Shown here piece after piece: positions 36,005 through 45,230 of a stretch of 64,000 bases of DNA (its first letter is position 1; each line of letters starts with the position of its first letter). The DNA is from Embleya sp042956465 (GTDB lineage Bacteria; Actinomycetota; Actinomycetes; Streptomycetales; Streptomycetaceae). The translations under genes and the position numbers were made by a program. The stretch covers positions 248,001 through 312,000 of the forward strand of contig NZ_JBIBGL010000002.1 of assembly GCF_042956465.1 (NCBI RefSeq), written 5' to 3'. A model generated the notes under the pieces. It worked only from the letters and a program-made list of their open reading frames with translations, did no database searches and was not told the DNA's origin.

Positions 36005-37366
36005 ATGGACCGCCGCATCTTCGGGCTGGAGAACGAGTACGGCGTCACCTGCACGTTCCGGGGGCAGCGCAGGCTCTCCCCGGACGAGGTGGCGCGCTAC
36101 CTCTTCCGCCGAGTCGTTTCGTGGGGCCGAAGCAGCAATGTCTTCCTACGCAATGGGGCCCGGCTGTATCTCGACGTGGGCAGCCACCCCGAATACGCGA
36201 CGCCCGAGTGCGACTCGGTGCCGGAACTTGTCGTGCACGACAAGGCCGGTGAGCGCATTCTCGAGGGCCTCCTCGTCGACGCCGAACGGCGGCTGCACGA
36301 AGAGGGCATCGCGGGTGACGTGTATCTCTTCAAGAACAACACCGATTCCGCCGGCAACTCCTACGGTTGCCACGAGAACTATCTGGTGGCGCGGCACGGG
36401 GAATTCTCCCGGCTCGCCGATGTGCTCATCCCGTTCCTGGTGACCCGTCAGATGTTGTGCGGCGCGGGCAAGGTGCTGCAGACGCCGCGTGGTGCGGTGT
36501 ACTGCGTCAGCCAGCGTGCCGAGCACATTTGGGAAGGCGTCAGTTCGGCCACGACCCGTTCCCGTCCGATAATCAACACGCGCGACGAACCGCATGCCGA
36601 CGCCGAGCGCTATCGGCGGTTGCATGTGATCGTCGGCGACTCCAACATGGCCGAGCCCACCACGCTGCTCAAGGTCGGTTCCACCGACCTGGTGTTGCGG
36701 ATGATCGAGGCCGGGATCGTCATGCGGGACCTGACCCTGGAGAACCCGATCCGGGCGATCCGCGAGGTCAGTCACGACATGACCGGCTCGCGCAAGGTCC
36801 GGCTCGCCAACGGCCGCGAGGCCAGCGCGCTGGACATCCAGCGGGAATACCTGACCAAGGCCCAGGAGTTCGCGGACCGCCGGGGCATCCGCACCGGCAC
36901 CGTGGAGAAGGTGCTCGACCTGTGGGAGCGCACGCTCGACGCGATCGACTCCGGCAACCTGGACCTGGTCGGGCGCGAGATCGACTGGGTGATCAAGTAC
37001 CAGCTGATCGAGCGGTATCGGGCCAAGCACAACCTGCCCATGTCCTCGCCGAGGGTCGCCCAGATCGACCTCGCCTACCACGACATCCACCGGCGCCGCG
37101 GTCTCTACTACCTGATGGAGAGACGCGGGCAGATCGAGCGGATCGGCAACGATCTGAAGATCTTCGAGGCGAAATCGTTGCCGCCGCAGACCACTCGCGC
37201 GCGACTGCGCGGCGAGTTCATCAAGAAGGCCCAGGAGCAGCGGCGCGACTTCACCGTCGACTGGGTGCACCTCAAGCTCAACGACCAGGCGCAGCGCACC
37301 GTGCTGTGCAAGGACCCCTTCCGATCCGTGGACGACCGGGTGGAGAAGCTGATCGCCAGCATGTGA
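36005..37366 (+). CDS. pafA: Pup-protein ligase PafA
   Basis: A 453-residue ligase joining the C-terminal Glu of Pup to substrate lysines with ATP. It shares the fold and many motifs with Dop: IFGLENEYGVTC at the nucleotide site, LYLDVGSHPEYATPE with Asp57 at the catalytic aspartate position, KNNTDSAGNSYGCHENYL and RPIINTRDEPHADAE. It lacks the Dop loop, which identifies it as the ligase. It is separated from prcA by the LacI-MFS pair. It acts in the cytoplasm. Confidence 0.97.
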   Translation: MDRRIFGLENEYGVTCTFRGQRRLSPDEVARYLFRRVVSWGRSSNVFLRNGARLYLDVGSHPEYATPECDSVPELVVHDKAGERILEGLLVDAERRLHEEGIAGDVYLFKNNTDSAGNSYGCHENYLVARHGEFSRLADVLIPFLVTRQMLCGAGKVLQTPRGAVYCVSQRAEHIWEGVSSATTRSRPIINTRDEPHADAERYRRLHVIVGDSNMAEPTTLLKVGSTDLVLRMIEAGIVMRDLTLENPIRAIREVSHDMTGSRKVRLANGREASALDIQREYLTKAQEFADRRGIRTGTVEKVLDLWERTLDAIDSGNLDLVGREIDWVIKYQLIERYRAKHNLPMSSPRVAQIDLAYHDIHRRRGLYYLMERRGQIERIGNDLKIFEAKSLPPQTTRARLRGEFIKKAQEQRRDFTVDWVHLKLNDQAQRTVLCKDPFRSVDDRVEKLIASM

Positions 37367-37503
37367 GGCGTCCGGCAGGTGAGCCGCCCCGGCGGGTGGC
37401 TCGCCGGCACCCACAGGCCACCACCCCGTAGGTGAGCACAGCACCGACGGTGAATGTCGGTCGGCGTTCTCGACCCGCGCCGGCCGGCATGTGAGACGAA
37501 GCG

Positions 37504-37543
37504 CTCGCCCGCCCCCTCCCGATGCCGGGAGCGGGCGGGCGAG
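37504..37543 (+). terminator. Terminator after pafA
   Basis: An 18-base-arm hairpin with one mismatch and loop ATGC (CTCGCCCGCCCCCTCCCG / CGGGAGCGGGCGGGCGAG). It ends only 15 bp before the next ATG, so it may also limit read-through into or influence translation of the ABC ATPase gene. Confidence 0.8.
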
Positions 37544-37558
37544 TGGCATGCTGGCTCG

Positions 37559-38395
37559 ATGGTCGATACACCTACATGGGACATCGCTCCACCCGTCTTC
37601 GAGCTCGACGCGGTGGATGTGTGGGCGCACGGGCCCGGCGGGCGCACGGACATGCTCGTCGGCGTGGACTGGACGGTCCGCGAGGGCGAGCGCTGGGCGC
37701 TGCTGGGACACAACGGCGCGGGCAAGAGCACGATCCTGGCGCTCGCCGGCGCGCTGCGCTTTCCCGGCAACGGCTCGGTGACGGTGCTGGGCAAGCAGCT
37801 GGGCCGGGTGGACGTGCGTGAGGTGCGGGCCCGGGTGGGCGCGGTCAACGCGGCGCTGCGCATCCCCGAATACCTGACGGTGACCGATTACGTGCTCACC
37901 GGGGCGAGCGGCACGGTGCAGCCGCTGTACGGCAAGTACGGGCCGGCCGAGCGGGGCCGGGCCGCCGAGCTGATCGCGCTGCTGGGCCTGGAGCGGCTGG
38001 CGGAGCGCGAGATCGCGGTGTGCTCGCAGGGCGAGCGCGGCCGGGCCCGGATCGCCCGCGCGCTGATGCCCGACCCGCGACTGCTGCTGCTGGACGAGCC
38101 GGCCAACGCGCTGGACCTGCCCAGCCGCGAGGAGCTCCTGGAGGCGATCGACTCGCTCACGCGGGAGTACCCGCGGCTGACCCTGGTGATCGTCACCCAT
38201 CATCTGGAGGAACTGCCCAGCGCGGTGACGCATGCGCTGTTGCTGCGCCGCGGCGCGACCGTTGCGGCCGGGCCGGCCCGCGAGGTGATGACGGACGCCA
38301 ACCTGAGCGAGTGCTTCGGCATCCCGCTGTCGGTGCGCAGCGAGGACGGGCGGTGGGCCGCGCGGCTCAAGCGACCCGGCCGCGAGGTTGCCTGA
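37559..38395 (+). CDS. ABC transporter ATP-binding protein without membrane partner
   Basis: A 278-residue single ABC domain. Walker A is GHNGAGKST, the signature is degenerate (CSQGERGRARIARAL), Walker B LLLLDEPANALD and the switch VTHHLEELP. Such stand-alone ModF/YlmA-like ATPases lie near the proteasome genes in many actinomycetes; no permease gene is adjacent. Role unknown. No clear ribosome site precedes the ATG; the pafA terminator is immediately upstream. Confidence 0.85.
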   Translation: MVDTPTWDIAPPVFELDAVDVWAHGPGGRTDMLVGVDWTVREGERWALLGHNGAGKSTILALAGALRFPGNGSVTVLGKQLGRVDVREVRARVGAVNAALRIPEYLTVTDYVLTGASGTVQPLYGKYGPAERGRAAELIALLGLERLAEREIAVCSQGERGRARIARALMPDPRLLLLDEPANALDLPSREELLEAIDSLTREYPRLTLVIVTHHLEELPSAVTHALLLRRGATVAAGPAREVMTDANLSECFGIPLSVRSEDGRWAARLKRPGREVA

Positions 38396-38478
38396 ACGCG
38401 GTTGTCGTCTTCACGTCGTCCTGACATCCGGGTCCCATAGAGTGTCCCGGTCCTTGTCCATCTCAGCAGAGGAACATC

Positions 38479-39387
38479 GTGCGCCGTCTCGCTGCGCTCC
38501 TTCTGGTCCCCGCACTGGCCTTCACCGCGGTCGCGTGTGGCGATGACGACGGAGGAAAAACCGTTAAACCGGTCGTGACCGGAGCCTTCGGCCAGAAGCC
38601 GGATATCAAGATCCCCAAGGGGAAGTCGGGCGACAAGACGACGTCGACGATCCTCATCGAGGGCACCGGCGACGTGATCAAGAAGGACGACTACGTCGTC
38701 GCGGACACCGTCGGCAAGAACTGGGACGGAACGGACGCGGGCAACTCGTACGACACCAAGACTCCCGAGGTCTTCCAGGCCGGCAGCCAGGAGCTCCTGA
38801 AGGAGATCGGGCAGGGGATAATCGGCAAGAAGGTCGGCACCCGGATGCTCGTGGTCGTACCGGCCAAGGTCACCCAGGAGAAGCAGGCCGTCGTGCTGAT
38901 GCTGGACCTGAAGGCGACCAAGACGATCGACGCCAAGGCGGAGGCCAAGGGCACCGCGGTGACCCCGCCGGCCGGCCTGCCCGTCGCCAAGGTCGAGTCC
39001 GGCAAGGCCGCGGAGATCACCATCCCGCCGGGCACCGCCGCGCCGACCAAGCTGACCGTGCAGCCGCTGATCGAGGGCACCGGCCCGGTGGTCCAGAAGG
39101 GCCAGACGCTGGTCGCCCAGTACACCGGCGCCCTGTTCGACAAGGGCACCAAGTTCGACTCGTCGTGGGACCACGGCGGCGCGACCGCGTTCAAGATCGG
39201 TGTCGGCCAGGTCGTGCCCGGGTGGGACGAGGGTCTGGTGGGGCAGAAGGTCGGCAGCCGCGTGCTGCTGGTGCTGCCCGCCGACAAGGGTTACGGCGCC
39301 GAGGGCAAGCCGCCGACAATCCCGGCCAACTCGACGCTCGTGTTCGTCGTCGACATCGTCGACGCGCTCGGTGGCACGGCCGCCTGA
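38479..39387 (+). CDS. FKBP-type peptidyl-prolyl isomerase lipoprotein
   Basis: A 302-residue exported lipoprotein. The signal peptide ends at a lipobox-like TAVAC (Cys20). The mature part has two FKBP domains: a degenerate first (about 55-150) and a C-terminal one (about 215-298) with the motifs LVAQYTGALFDKGTKFDSSW and GVGQVVPGWDEGLVGQKVGSRVLLVLP. It probably assists folding outside the membrane. GTG 38479 has AGAGGAA 4 bases upstream. Confidence 0.92.
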   Translation: MRRLAALLLVPALAFTAVACGDDDGGKTVKPVVTGAFGQKPDIKIPKGKSGDKTTSTILIEGTGDVIKKDDYVVADTVGKNWDGTDAGNSYDTKTPEVFQAGSQELLKEIGQGIIGKKVGTRMLVVVPAKVTQEKQAVVLMLDLKATKTIDAKAEAKGTAVTPPAGLPVAKVESGKAAEITIPPGTAAPTKLTVQPLIEGTGPVVQKGQTLVAQYTGALFDKGTKFDSSWDHGGATAFKIGVGQVVPGWDEGLVGQKVGSRVLLVLPADKGYGAEGKPPTIPANSTLVFVVDIVDALGGTAA

Positions 39388-39468
39388 CGGCGGTCGGATG
39401 ACCGGATCGGGCGACCGGCCCGGTACGTTGGAACCGCATTCAGCACTCGAACGGATACGGATACAGCT

Positions 39469-39846
39469 GTGAGCGAGCTTACGAAGCCCGAGATCGACTT
39501 CCCCGAGGGTGGCGTGCCCGCCGACCTGGAGATCACCGAGATCTGGGAGGGCGAAGGCCCGGTCGCCCAGGCGGGTCAGAACGTCAGCGTGCACTACGTC
39601 GGTGTCGCGTTCTCCTCCGGCGAGGAGTTCGACGCGTCCTGGAACCGCAATGCCCCGCTCGACTTCCGGCTCGGTGTCGGCCAGGTCATCGAGGGCTGGG
39701 ACAAGGGCGTGCAGGGCATGAAGGTCGGCGGCCGACGCAAGCTGGTCATCCCGCCGCACCAGGCCTACGGCGACCGCGGCGCGCCCGGCGCGATCGCGCC
39801 CGGTGAGACGCTGATCTTCGTGGTCGACCTGATGAAGGTCGGCTAG
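39469..39846 (+). CDS. FKBP-type peptidyl-prolyl cis-trans isomerase, cytoplasmic
   Basis: A 125-residue single FKBP domain without a signal peptide. Motifs are VSVHYVGVAFSSGEEFDASW, GVGQVIEGWDKGVQGMKVGGRRKL, IPPHQAYGDRGAP and LIFVVDLMKV, complete for an active isomerase. The start is GTG. It follows the exported FKBP by 81 bp, a conserved pair near pafA. Confidence 0.95.
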   Translation: MSELTKPEIDFPEGGVPADLEITEIWEGEGPVAQAGQNVSVHYVGVAFSSGEEFDASWNRNAPLDFRLGVGQVIEGWDKGVQGMKVGGRRKLVIPPHQAYGDRGAPGAIAPGETLIFVVDLMKVG

Positions 39847-39859
39847 TCGGATTTCACTC

Positions 39860-39894
39860 GGCCCCGGTTCGCGCTTCCCGCGCGGATCGGGGCC
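39860..39894. terminator. Bidirectional terminator between FKBP and DUF3866 genes
   Basis: A GGCCCCG / CGGGGCC stem enclosing a smaller CGCGC hairpin, 13 bp after the FKBP stop, between convergent genes. Confidence 0.6.
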
Positions 39895-40051
39895 TTCGGC
39901 GTTCCCGGGCCGTCTGCGGCCCGAGGCGACCTCGGCACGCCGGACGGGCCGAGAGTGCCGCCCGACCCGGCCGGTCCGGATTCGAAGACGACGAACCGAG
40001 CCGCCCGACCCGGCCCGTCCGCTGTTCGAGGACGAGCAGGCCGCAGGCGGG

Positions 40052-41137
40052 TCAGTCCGGGAGCAGGTCCGCCGCGAAGCGGCCCGCGGCGGCGGCGGCG
40101 AGGAAGTAGGCGTGGTCCGCGTCGAGGCCGCGGCCCATCGTGGACAGCCGGGCGGGGCTCGTGCGCAGCGCGGCGTCCAAGCCGTCGACGGACACCGTGT
40201 GCACGTCGTGCCCGACCCGCAACGGCTCGACGTCCGCCGCGACCCGATCTGCCAGCGCCGCCGGCAGCGCGGGCACGATCACGTCGGCCCGGGCCAGTGC
40301 GACCCGGCCGTACGCGGTCAGGCAGTGGTGCGAGACACCCTGGTGGCGTTCGCGCCCGTCCGCGTCGGAGATCCGCAGCGAGGCCACCGGCCGGCCGCCG
40401 AGTGTGGCGATCGCGTTGATCGCCTCGCCCGCCGCGACGCCGGAGAAGCCCCACGGCGTACCCGTGCCCAGATTGCCCGGTCCCTGCGCGACGATCGCCA
40501 CGTCCGCGCCCTGGACGTGCCGGGCCGCGAGCAGGCCGGTGTGCAGGGTGACCGCCTCCAGATCGCCGCCGAGCGCTTGGCCCACCGTCACCGAGCCCGC
40601 CAGCCAGCCGTGTTCGCGGAGCGTGTCGACGGTCATCGAGAACCACAGCGGCAGCGTGCCGCCGTCGGTCATCACGTACACCACCCGCGCGTGCGGGCGC
40701 GCGACTCGGATGCCGGCGCAGATCGCGGGCAGCGCGGAGTGCAGGTCGGCGACCACGACCGGCATGCCGTCCAGCGAGTCCGCGTCGCGCAGTGTCGCGT
40801 GGTGCGGCGAGTCCTGCTCGTCCACGCCGAGGACGACCGCCTGCATCGGGGTGTAGCGGGCCTTGACCACGTGCCCCGGTCCCGGCGGCGGGTCCGCGGG
40901 CAGGCGATCCGGCAGCGCCACCACCAGTGCGTAGCCGCCGGTGCCCAGGCCCATGTCCTGGGCGGTGGTGTTGAGCAGTACGGTGTCGCCGACCACCGGG
41001 GTGCCGGTCAGGTGCGGGTACGCGATCGCGCGCAACTCCCGTGCGGGGGTGGGCTCCGGGACGGCAACGGTCAGCTCGACCGCCCCGCGCCAGGCCCGTC
41101 GGATCGCCGTCACTTCGCCGCGTCGCCAGGAGATCAC
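40052..41137 (-). CDS. DUF3866 family protein
   Basis: A 361-residue conserved actinobacterial protein of unknown function (DUF3866). Recognised segments are YPHLTGTPVVGDTVLLNTTAQDMGLGTGGYALV, KARYTPMQ and VAIVAQGPGNLGTGTPWGFSG. No membrane helix. The GTG at 41137 lies 8 bases from TAGGCT, indicating a leaderless message. The gene is divergent from pafB, with 128 bp between the starts. Confidence 0.85.
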   Translation of the reverse strand: MISWRRGEVTAIRRAWRGAVELTVAVPEPTPARELRAIAYPHLTGTPVVGDTVLLNTTAQDMGLGTGGYALVVALPDRLPADPPPGPGHVVKARYTPMQAVVLGVDEQDSPHHATLRDADSLDGMPVVVADLHSALPAICAGIRVARPHARVVYVMTDGGTLPLWFSMTVDTLREHGWLAGSVTVGQALGGDLEAVTLHTGLLAARHVQGADVAIVAQGPGNLGTGTPWGFSGVAAGEAINAIATLGGRPVASLRISDADGRERHQGVSHHCLTAYGRVALARADVIVPALPAALADRVAADVEPLRVGHDVHTVSVDGLDAALRTSPARLSTMGRGLDADHAYFLAAAAAGRFAADLLPD

Positions 41138-41265
41138 GGTCCGGCAGCCTAACGCCGGCGGGGGGCGTGGGGCGAACCGGAGGACCAGATCGACGGCCGG
41201 GACCAACCGATGCGCCGAACGCGGTACGGTCGGGGCTGCGCCTTGTGGGAGGGACTGGGGATCTG

Positions 41266-42249
41266 ATGGCGATTCCGAAGCAGGAGCGGTTGGTGAGCCT
41301 GGTGATGTGCCTGCTCGCCGCCCGTCGCTACGTCACGAAGGAAGAGCTGCGGCAGTCGATCGAGTCGTATCGGCTGTGCACGTCCGACGAGGCCTTCGAC
41401 CGCATGTTCGAGCGGGACAAGGACGACGTACGCGAGCTCGGCTTCATCGTCGAGACCGGTGCCAACGACCCGCTGATCGAGTCGGCGGACGGCTACCGGA
41501 TCCGCCCCGAGAAGAACGCGCTGCCGCCGGTGGAACTGGACCCGGAGGAGGCCGCCGCGCTGGCGCTGGCCGCCGGCGCCTGGCAGCAGTCCGCCCTGGC
41601 CGGAGCCGCGACCGGCGCGCTGTACAAGCTCAAGGCCGCCGGCGTCGAGATCGACTCGGCGCCGCTGACCAGCGTCGAGCCCCGGGTGACCGCGCGTGAG
41701 CCCGCCTTCGGGCCGCTGTTGGACGCGCTGCGCACCCGCCGCCCGATCCAGTTCGCCTACCGCCGCTCCGGCGCCGCCGAGGCCACGCCGCGCGTGGTCG
41801 AGCCGTGGGGGATGAGCTGCTGGCGCGGCCGGTGGTATCTGGTGGGCTTCTCCCGGGATCGGCAGGAGCAGCGCGTGTTCCGGCTCGACCGGATCGCCGA
41901 CAAACCCAAGCCGAAGCCGCTCAAGGAGCAGTTCCAGGCCGAGGTGCCGCAGAAGGTGGACGTGCGCGGCCAGGTCGCGCGCTTCGCCGGCGAGGGCGGC
42001 GAGGGCATCGCCCGGATCCGGGTGCGCACCGGCGCCGGGTTCCCGCTGCGCGCCCGGGCGAGCGCGGTGGTGCCGGCCGGCGACGGCTGGGACGAGTTGG
42101 AACTGAGCCACGGACACGGACTGCACCACTGGCTCGCCGAGTTCGGCCCCGACGTGGTCGTGCTGGAGCCGCCCCATCTGCGCGCCGCCGTGGTCGCGCA
42201 ACTGCGCGAGGCCGCCGGAGAGGCGACGGGACAGGTGAAGGTCGGATGA
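41266..42249 (+). CDS. pafB: PafB, WYL-domain transcriptional regulator
   Basis: A 327-residue regulator with an N-terminal winged helix (KQERLVSLVMCLLAARRYVTKEELRQSI) and a central-to-C-terminal WYL domain (WGMSCWRGRWYLVGFSRDRQ...VFRLDRI). With PafC it forms the activator of the LexA-independent DNA-damage response described in mycobacteria. The name comes from its link to pafA; it does not take part in pupylation. ATG 41266; its end overlaps pafC by 4 bases. Confidence 0.95.
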   Translation: MAIPKQERLVSLVMCLLAARRYVTKEELRQSIESYRLCTSDEAFDRMFERDKDDVRELGFIVETGANDPLIESADGYRIRPEKNALPPVELDPEEAAALALAAGAWQQSALAGAATGALYKLKAAGVEIDSAPLTSVEPRVTAREPAFGPLLDALRTRRPIQFAYRRSGAAEATPRVVEPWGMSCWRGRWYLVGFSRDRQEQRVFRLDRIADKPKPKPLKEQFQAEVPQKVDVRGQVARFAGEGGEGIARIRVRTGAGFPLRARASAVVPAGDGWDELELSHGHGLHHWLAEFGPDVVVLEPPHLRAAVVAQLREAAGEATGQVKVG

Positions 42250-43220
42250 GCAACGCGATCGACGACACCCGGCGGCTGTTGTCGCTGGTGGCCTACCTGC
42301 GCGAGCGCCCCGGCACGCATCTGGACGACGTCGCGCGGGCGTTCGGCCTGCCGGTCGCACAGGTCGAGGCGGACTTGGGCACGCTGCACATGTGCGGCAC
42401 CAGCTTCATGGCCGACGACCTGCTGGAGCCGCACGTCGACTTCGAGGGCCGGGTCTTCCTGGACAACGCCGACGCCCCGGTGCGCCCGGTGCGCCTGGCC
42501 CCGCACGAGGCACTCGCCCTGCTCGTGGCGCTGCGCGCGCTGGCGGGCCTGTCCGGGCTGCGCGAGCGGGACAAGGTCGCGCTGGGCCGGGTGACCGCCA
42601 AGCTGGAGGACGCCGCCGGCGAGGCCGCCCGTGCGGCGGAGGGGGTGACGGTCGAGTTCGAGGGCGACGACGCGGCCCAGGAGTCGGCGTTCGCCACGAT
42701 GGACCGCGCGGTGAGCGAGAAGCGCCGGCTGCGGCTGCGCTACTACGTGCCGCGCCGGGACGAGATCACCGAGCGCGAGGTGGACCCGATCCGGCTGGTC
42801 CTGGTCGACGGGCACACCTACCTGGTGGCGTGGTGCCGACAGGCCGAGGGTCGCCGGTTGTTCCGGCTGGACCGGGTCGCCGAGGCGGTGCTGCTGGACG
42901 AGGCATCCGAGCCGCAGCCGATCGAGCCGCTGGACCTCGCGGACGGTTTCGCGCCCACCGCGGCCGACGGCATCGAGGTGGTGCTCGAACTGGGGCCCGG
43001 CGGGCGCTGGGTCACCGAGTACTACCGCTACGACAAGATCGAGGAGCTGGCCGACGGCGGCCTGCGGTTGACCCTGCGCACGCCCGACCCGGCCGGGATC
43101 CGGCGCCTCGCGCTGCGGTTGGGCGGGCACGGCAGGGTGATCTCCCCGCCGGAGCTGGTGGACGATGTACGACGGACCGCCTCGGCCGCGCTCGCGGCCT
43201 ACGCGGACCAGGCCGGCTGA
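42246..43220 (+). CDS. pafC: PafC, WYL-domain transcriptional regulator
   Basis: A 324-residue partner of PafB with the same layout: winged helix (TRRLLSLVAYLRERPGTHLDDVARAFGLP) and WYL domain (LVLVDGHTYLVAWCRQAEGRRLFRLDRV). The ATG overlaps the pafB stop (ATGA), consistent with a heterodimer made in equal amounts. Two promoters in the window fit its expected target sequence. Confidence 0.95.
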   Translation: MSNAIDDTRRLLSLVAYLRERPGTHLDDVARAFGLPVAQVEADLGTLHMCGTSFMADDLLEPHVDFEGRVFLDNADAPVRPVRLAPHEALALLVALRALAGLSGLRERDKVALGRVTAKLEDAAGEAARAAEGVTVEFEGDDAAQESAFATMDRAVSEKRRLRLRYYVPRRDEITEREVDPIRLVLVDGHTYLVAWCRQAEGRRLFRLDRVAEAVLLDEASEPQPIEPLDLADGFAPTAADGIEVVLELGPGGRWVTEYYRYDKIEELADGGLRLTLRTPDPAGIRRLALRLGGHGRVISPPELVDDVRRTASAALAAYADQAG

Positions 43221-43333
43221 TTCGCCGCGGCCGGCGGCGATTGTCAAAAAACGGCACATGCCCCCGACCGCGGCTCAGCGGCACCTCCGGTACCACCGAC
43301 GACAACCTTCCCGAGAATGCGAGGAGGCCCACG

Positions 43334-43537
43334 GTGTCGACGTTCACGGCGCGCTGCCCGGTTTGCGGACGCGTCGAGCTGACGGCGGATCAGCTACGGC
43401 TGGTGGTCCGACCGAACAAGTCCTTCTACCTGTTCCGCTGCCCCACCTGCGCCGACTCGGTACGTCGGCCGGCCGGTGAGCGGATCGTCGAACTGCTCAC
43501 CGACGGCGGGGTGTCGTCGATGCAGGTCGCACGCTGA
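43334..43537 (+). CDS. Small zinc-ribbon protein (67 aa)
   Basis: A 67-residue protein with two CxxC pairs (ARCPVCGRVEL and FRCPTCADSV), so a likely zinc ribbon. GTG 43334 has GAGGAGG 6 bases upstream. It is 113 bp after pafC, which may place it in the same operon. Function unknown; size and fold would suit binding of RNA, DNA or protein. Confidence 0.8.
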   Translation: MSTFTARCPVCGRVELTADQLRLVVRPNKSFYLFRCPTCADSVRRPAGERIVELLTDGGVSSMQVAR

Positions 43538-43580
43538 ACGGGGGCGCGGCGGCGGGTGCGGGGGCTGTTAGGGTCGCCGC

Positions 43581-43808
43581 ATGTTGCCGTGGGTCCTTGT
43601 CTTCCTCGTGCTCGTCCTCGCCGGACTCGGCGTCATCGGCTGGTTCGCCTGGCGATTGTTCGGTGACGTGCGTCACCTCGGAGCGGCCGTCGCGGACGCC
43701 TCGACCCGGCTGTCCGAGGCCGCGGCCGAGCTGGACGCGGCCGGCGGCCCGTCCCTGCGGCGCGATTCCGTACCGCACCCCCGCCCCACGGCCGCTCACC
43801 GACAGTGA
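43581..43808 (+). CDS. Small membrane protein (75 aa)
   Basis: One N-terminal membrane helix (about 3-26, WVLVFLVLVLAGLGVIGWFAW) and a short Ala-rich, probably coiled, cytoplasmic tail. TAGGGT stands 6 bases before the ATG, so it is expected to be leaderless. Just upstream of tatA; similar small proteins lie here in other streptomycetes. Function unknown. Confidence 0.7.
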   Translation: MLPWVLVFLVLVLAGLGVIGWFAWRLFGDVRHLGAAVADASTRLSEAAAELDAAGGPSLRRDSVPHPRPTAAHRQ

Positions 43809-43869
43809 TCCGCATACGTGACCCCTGGGGGTTACGTCCGGTGCAGTTGTTCGCCACCATTGCGTTGCA

Positions 43870-43882
43870 CGTGTGTCACACG
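43870..43882. promoter_or_regulatory. Palindrome CGTGTGTCACACG upstream of tatA
   Basis: A perfect inverted repeat with 6-base arms and a 1-base centre, ending 8 bp before a TACGAT box (43891-43896). It could be an operator on the tatA promoter. Confidence 0.45.
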
Positions 43883-43937
43883 CACCGGCGTACGATCGAA
43901 CCCGTAACCCCCCGGCCCCGGCAATGAGGTACTGACT

Positions 43938-44219
43938 ATGTTTGGCAAGCTCGGTTGGCCCGAGATCATCCTGATCCTGGTTGTCGTCGTGCTGCTGTTC
44001 GGCGCCAAGCGTCTGCCGGACACGGCGCGTGCGCTGGGCCGTTCGCTGCGCATTCTCAAGAGCGAGACCAAGGCGATGAAGGAGGACGGGACGGCCGAGG
44101 CCCCCGCGTCCGACAAGACCGCCAAGTCCACCGAGACGCCGCCGCGCACCATCCAGGCGGCTCCGGGCGACGTGAGCGAGGCGCGGCCGGTCGGCGAGCC
44201 CGATCACAACCGTCGCTGA
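43938..44219 (+). CDS. tatA: Sec-independent translocase subunit TatA
   Basis: A 93-residue TatA: one membrane helix (WPEIILILVVVVLLFGAKRLP), the conserved FG and an amphipathic helix (DTARALGRSLRILKSE), then a polar tail. It forms the pore-like ring for export of folded proteins. GAGG lies 8 bases before the ATG. tatC follows after 34 bp; tatB is not in the window. Confidence 0.96.
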   Translation: MFGKLGWPEIILILVVVVLLFGAKRLPDTARALGRSLRILKSETKAMKEDGTAEAPASDKTAKSTETPPRTIQAAPGDVSEARPVGEPDHNRR

Positions 44220-44253
44220 ATCCGCGCGCGCCTTTTAGGAGTCGGCCCTCAAG

Positions 44254-45204
44254 GTGCTTGACAAGGCAGGGCGCGGACGAGTGTCCGGCCCGAAACAAAA
44301 GAAGATCAAGGACGCCGAGGGGCGCATGCCCCTGATGGAGCATTTGCGCGAACTGCGCAATCGGCTCGTCAAGGCGCTCCTGGCCATCATCGTCGTGACC
44401 ATCGTCGCCGCGTTCTTCTACGAGGACATCGGCGCGTTCCTGGTCGACCCCGTCTGTGATCTCAAGAACGTCAAGGGCACCGGCGTCACCAAGTGTGGTC
44501 AGGGTGTCCTGGTCCAACAGGGCGTGCTCTCGCCGTTCTCGATGGCCCTGAAGATCTCGCTGGCCACCGGCATCATCGCGGCCTCACCGATCTGGCTCTA
44601 CCAGATGTGGGCCTTCCTGGCGCCGGGGCTGCACAAGAACGAGAAGAAGTACTCGCTGGCCTTCGTCGGCGTGGGCGTGCCGCTGTTCCTGGGCGGGGCC
44701 TACTTCTCGTACTGGATCCTGCCGCACGCCCTCCAGGTGCTCCTGGACTTCACGCTCACGGACGCCAGCAACCAGATCCAGCTGGACGACTACCTCAACT
44801 TCGTCATCCGCATGGTCGTGGTCTTCGGCATCGCGTGCGAGCTGCCGCTCGTGCTGATCATGCTGAACTTCGGCGGGGTCGTCACCGCGAGGCAGCTCGC
44901 GGGCTGGTGGCGCTGGGTGGTGATGGGCATCTTCGTCTTCGGCGCGGTGGCCACCCCCACCACGGACCCGCTGACGATGATCCTGCTGTCCATCCCGATC
45001 ACGATCCTGTACGGGATCGCGCTGATCGTGGCCTGGCTCAACGACCGGCGGCGCGGCAAGCGGCGCGCGGAAGTGTTCGGCGCCGACCTCGACGACGACG
45101 AGGCGTCGGTCCTGGACACCTCGGTACGCCCGGTCGACCGCCCGAGCGCCGTCGCCGACGAGCCGGACCCGGGGCCTTCGGCCAGGGTGGACGACATCAC
45201 CTGA
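44254..45204 (+). CDS. tatC: Sec-independent translocase subunit TatC
   Basis: A 316-residue membrane protein with six helices and the family's N-terminal signature GRMPLMEHLRELRNRL, which binds twin-arginine signals. Other hallmarks are SPFSMALKISLATG, PIWLYQMWAFLAPGL and FGIACELPLVL. The start is GTG 44254; a GTG nine codons later is also possible since neither has an ideal ribosome site. Co-transcribed with tatA. Confidence 0.95.
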   Translation: MLDKAGRGRVSGPKQKKIKDAEGRMPLMEHLRELRNRLVKALLAIIVVTIVAAFFYEDIGAFLVDPVCDLKNVKGTGVTKCGQGVLVQQGVLSPFSMALKISLATGIIAASPIWLYQMWAFLAPGLHKNEKKYSLAFVGVGVPLFLGGAYFSYWILPHALQVLLDFTLTDASNQIQLDDYLNFVIRMVVVFGIACELPLVLIMLNFGGVVTARQLAGWWRWVVMGIFVFGAVATPTTDPLTMILLSIPITILYGIALIVAWLNDRRRGKRRAEVFGADLDDDEASVLDTSVRPVDRPSAVADEPDPGPSARVDDIT

Positions 45205-45230
45205 GGTCCGGTGGGCTAATCTCGCGCCTT

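Noticed and set aside
43873..43896. PafBC-type match before tatA (also near 25045 before trmI and 63082 before the right-end kinase)
   Set aside because: The spacing between the GTCR and TANNNT boxes is one base too long or too short.
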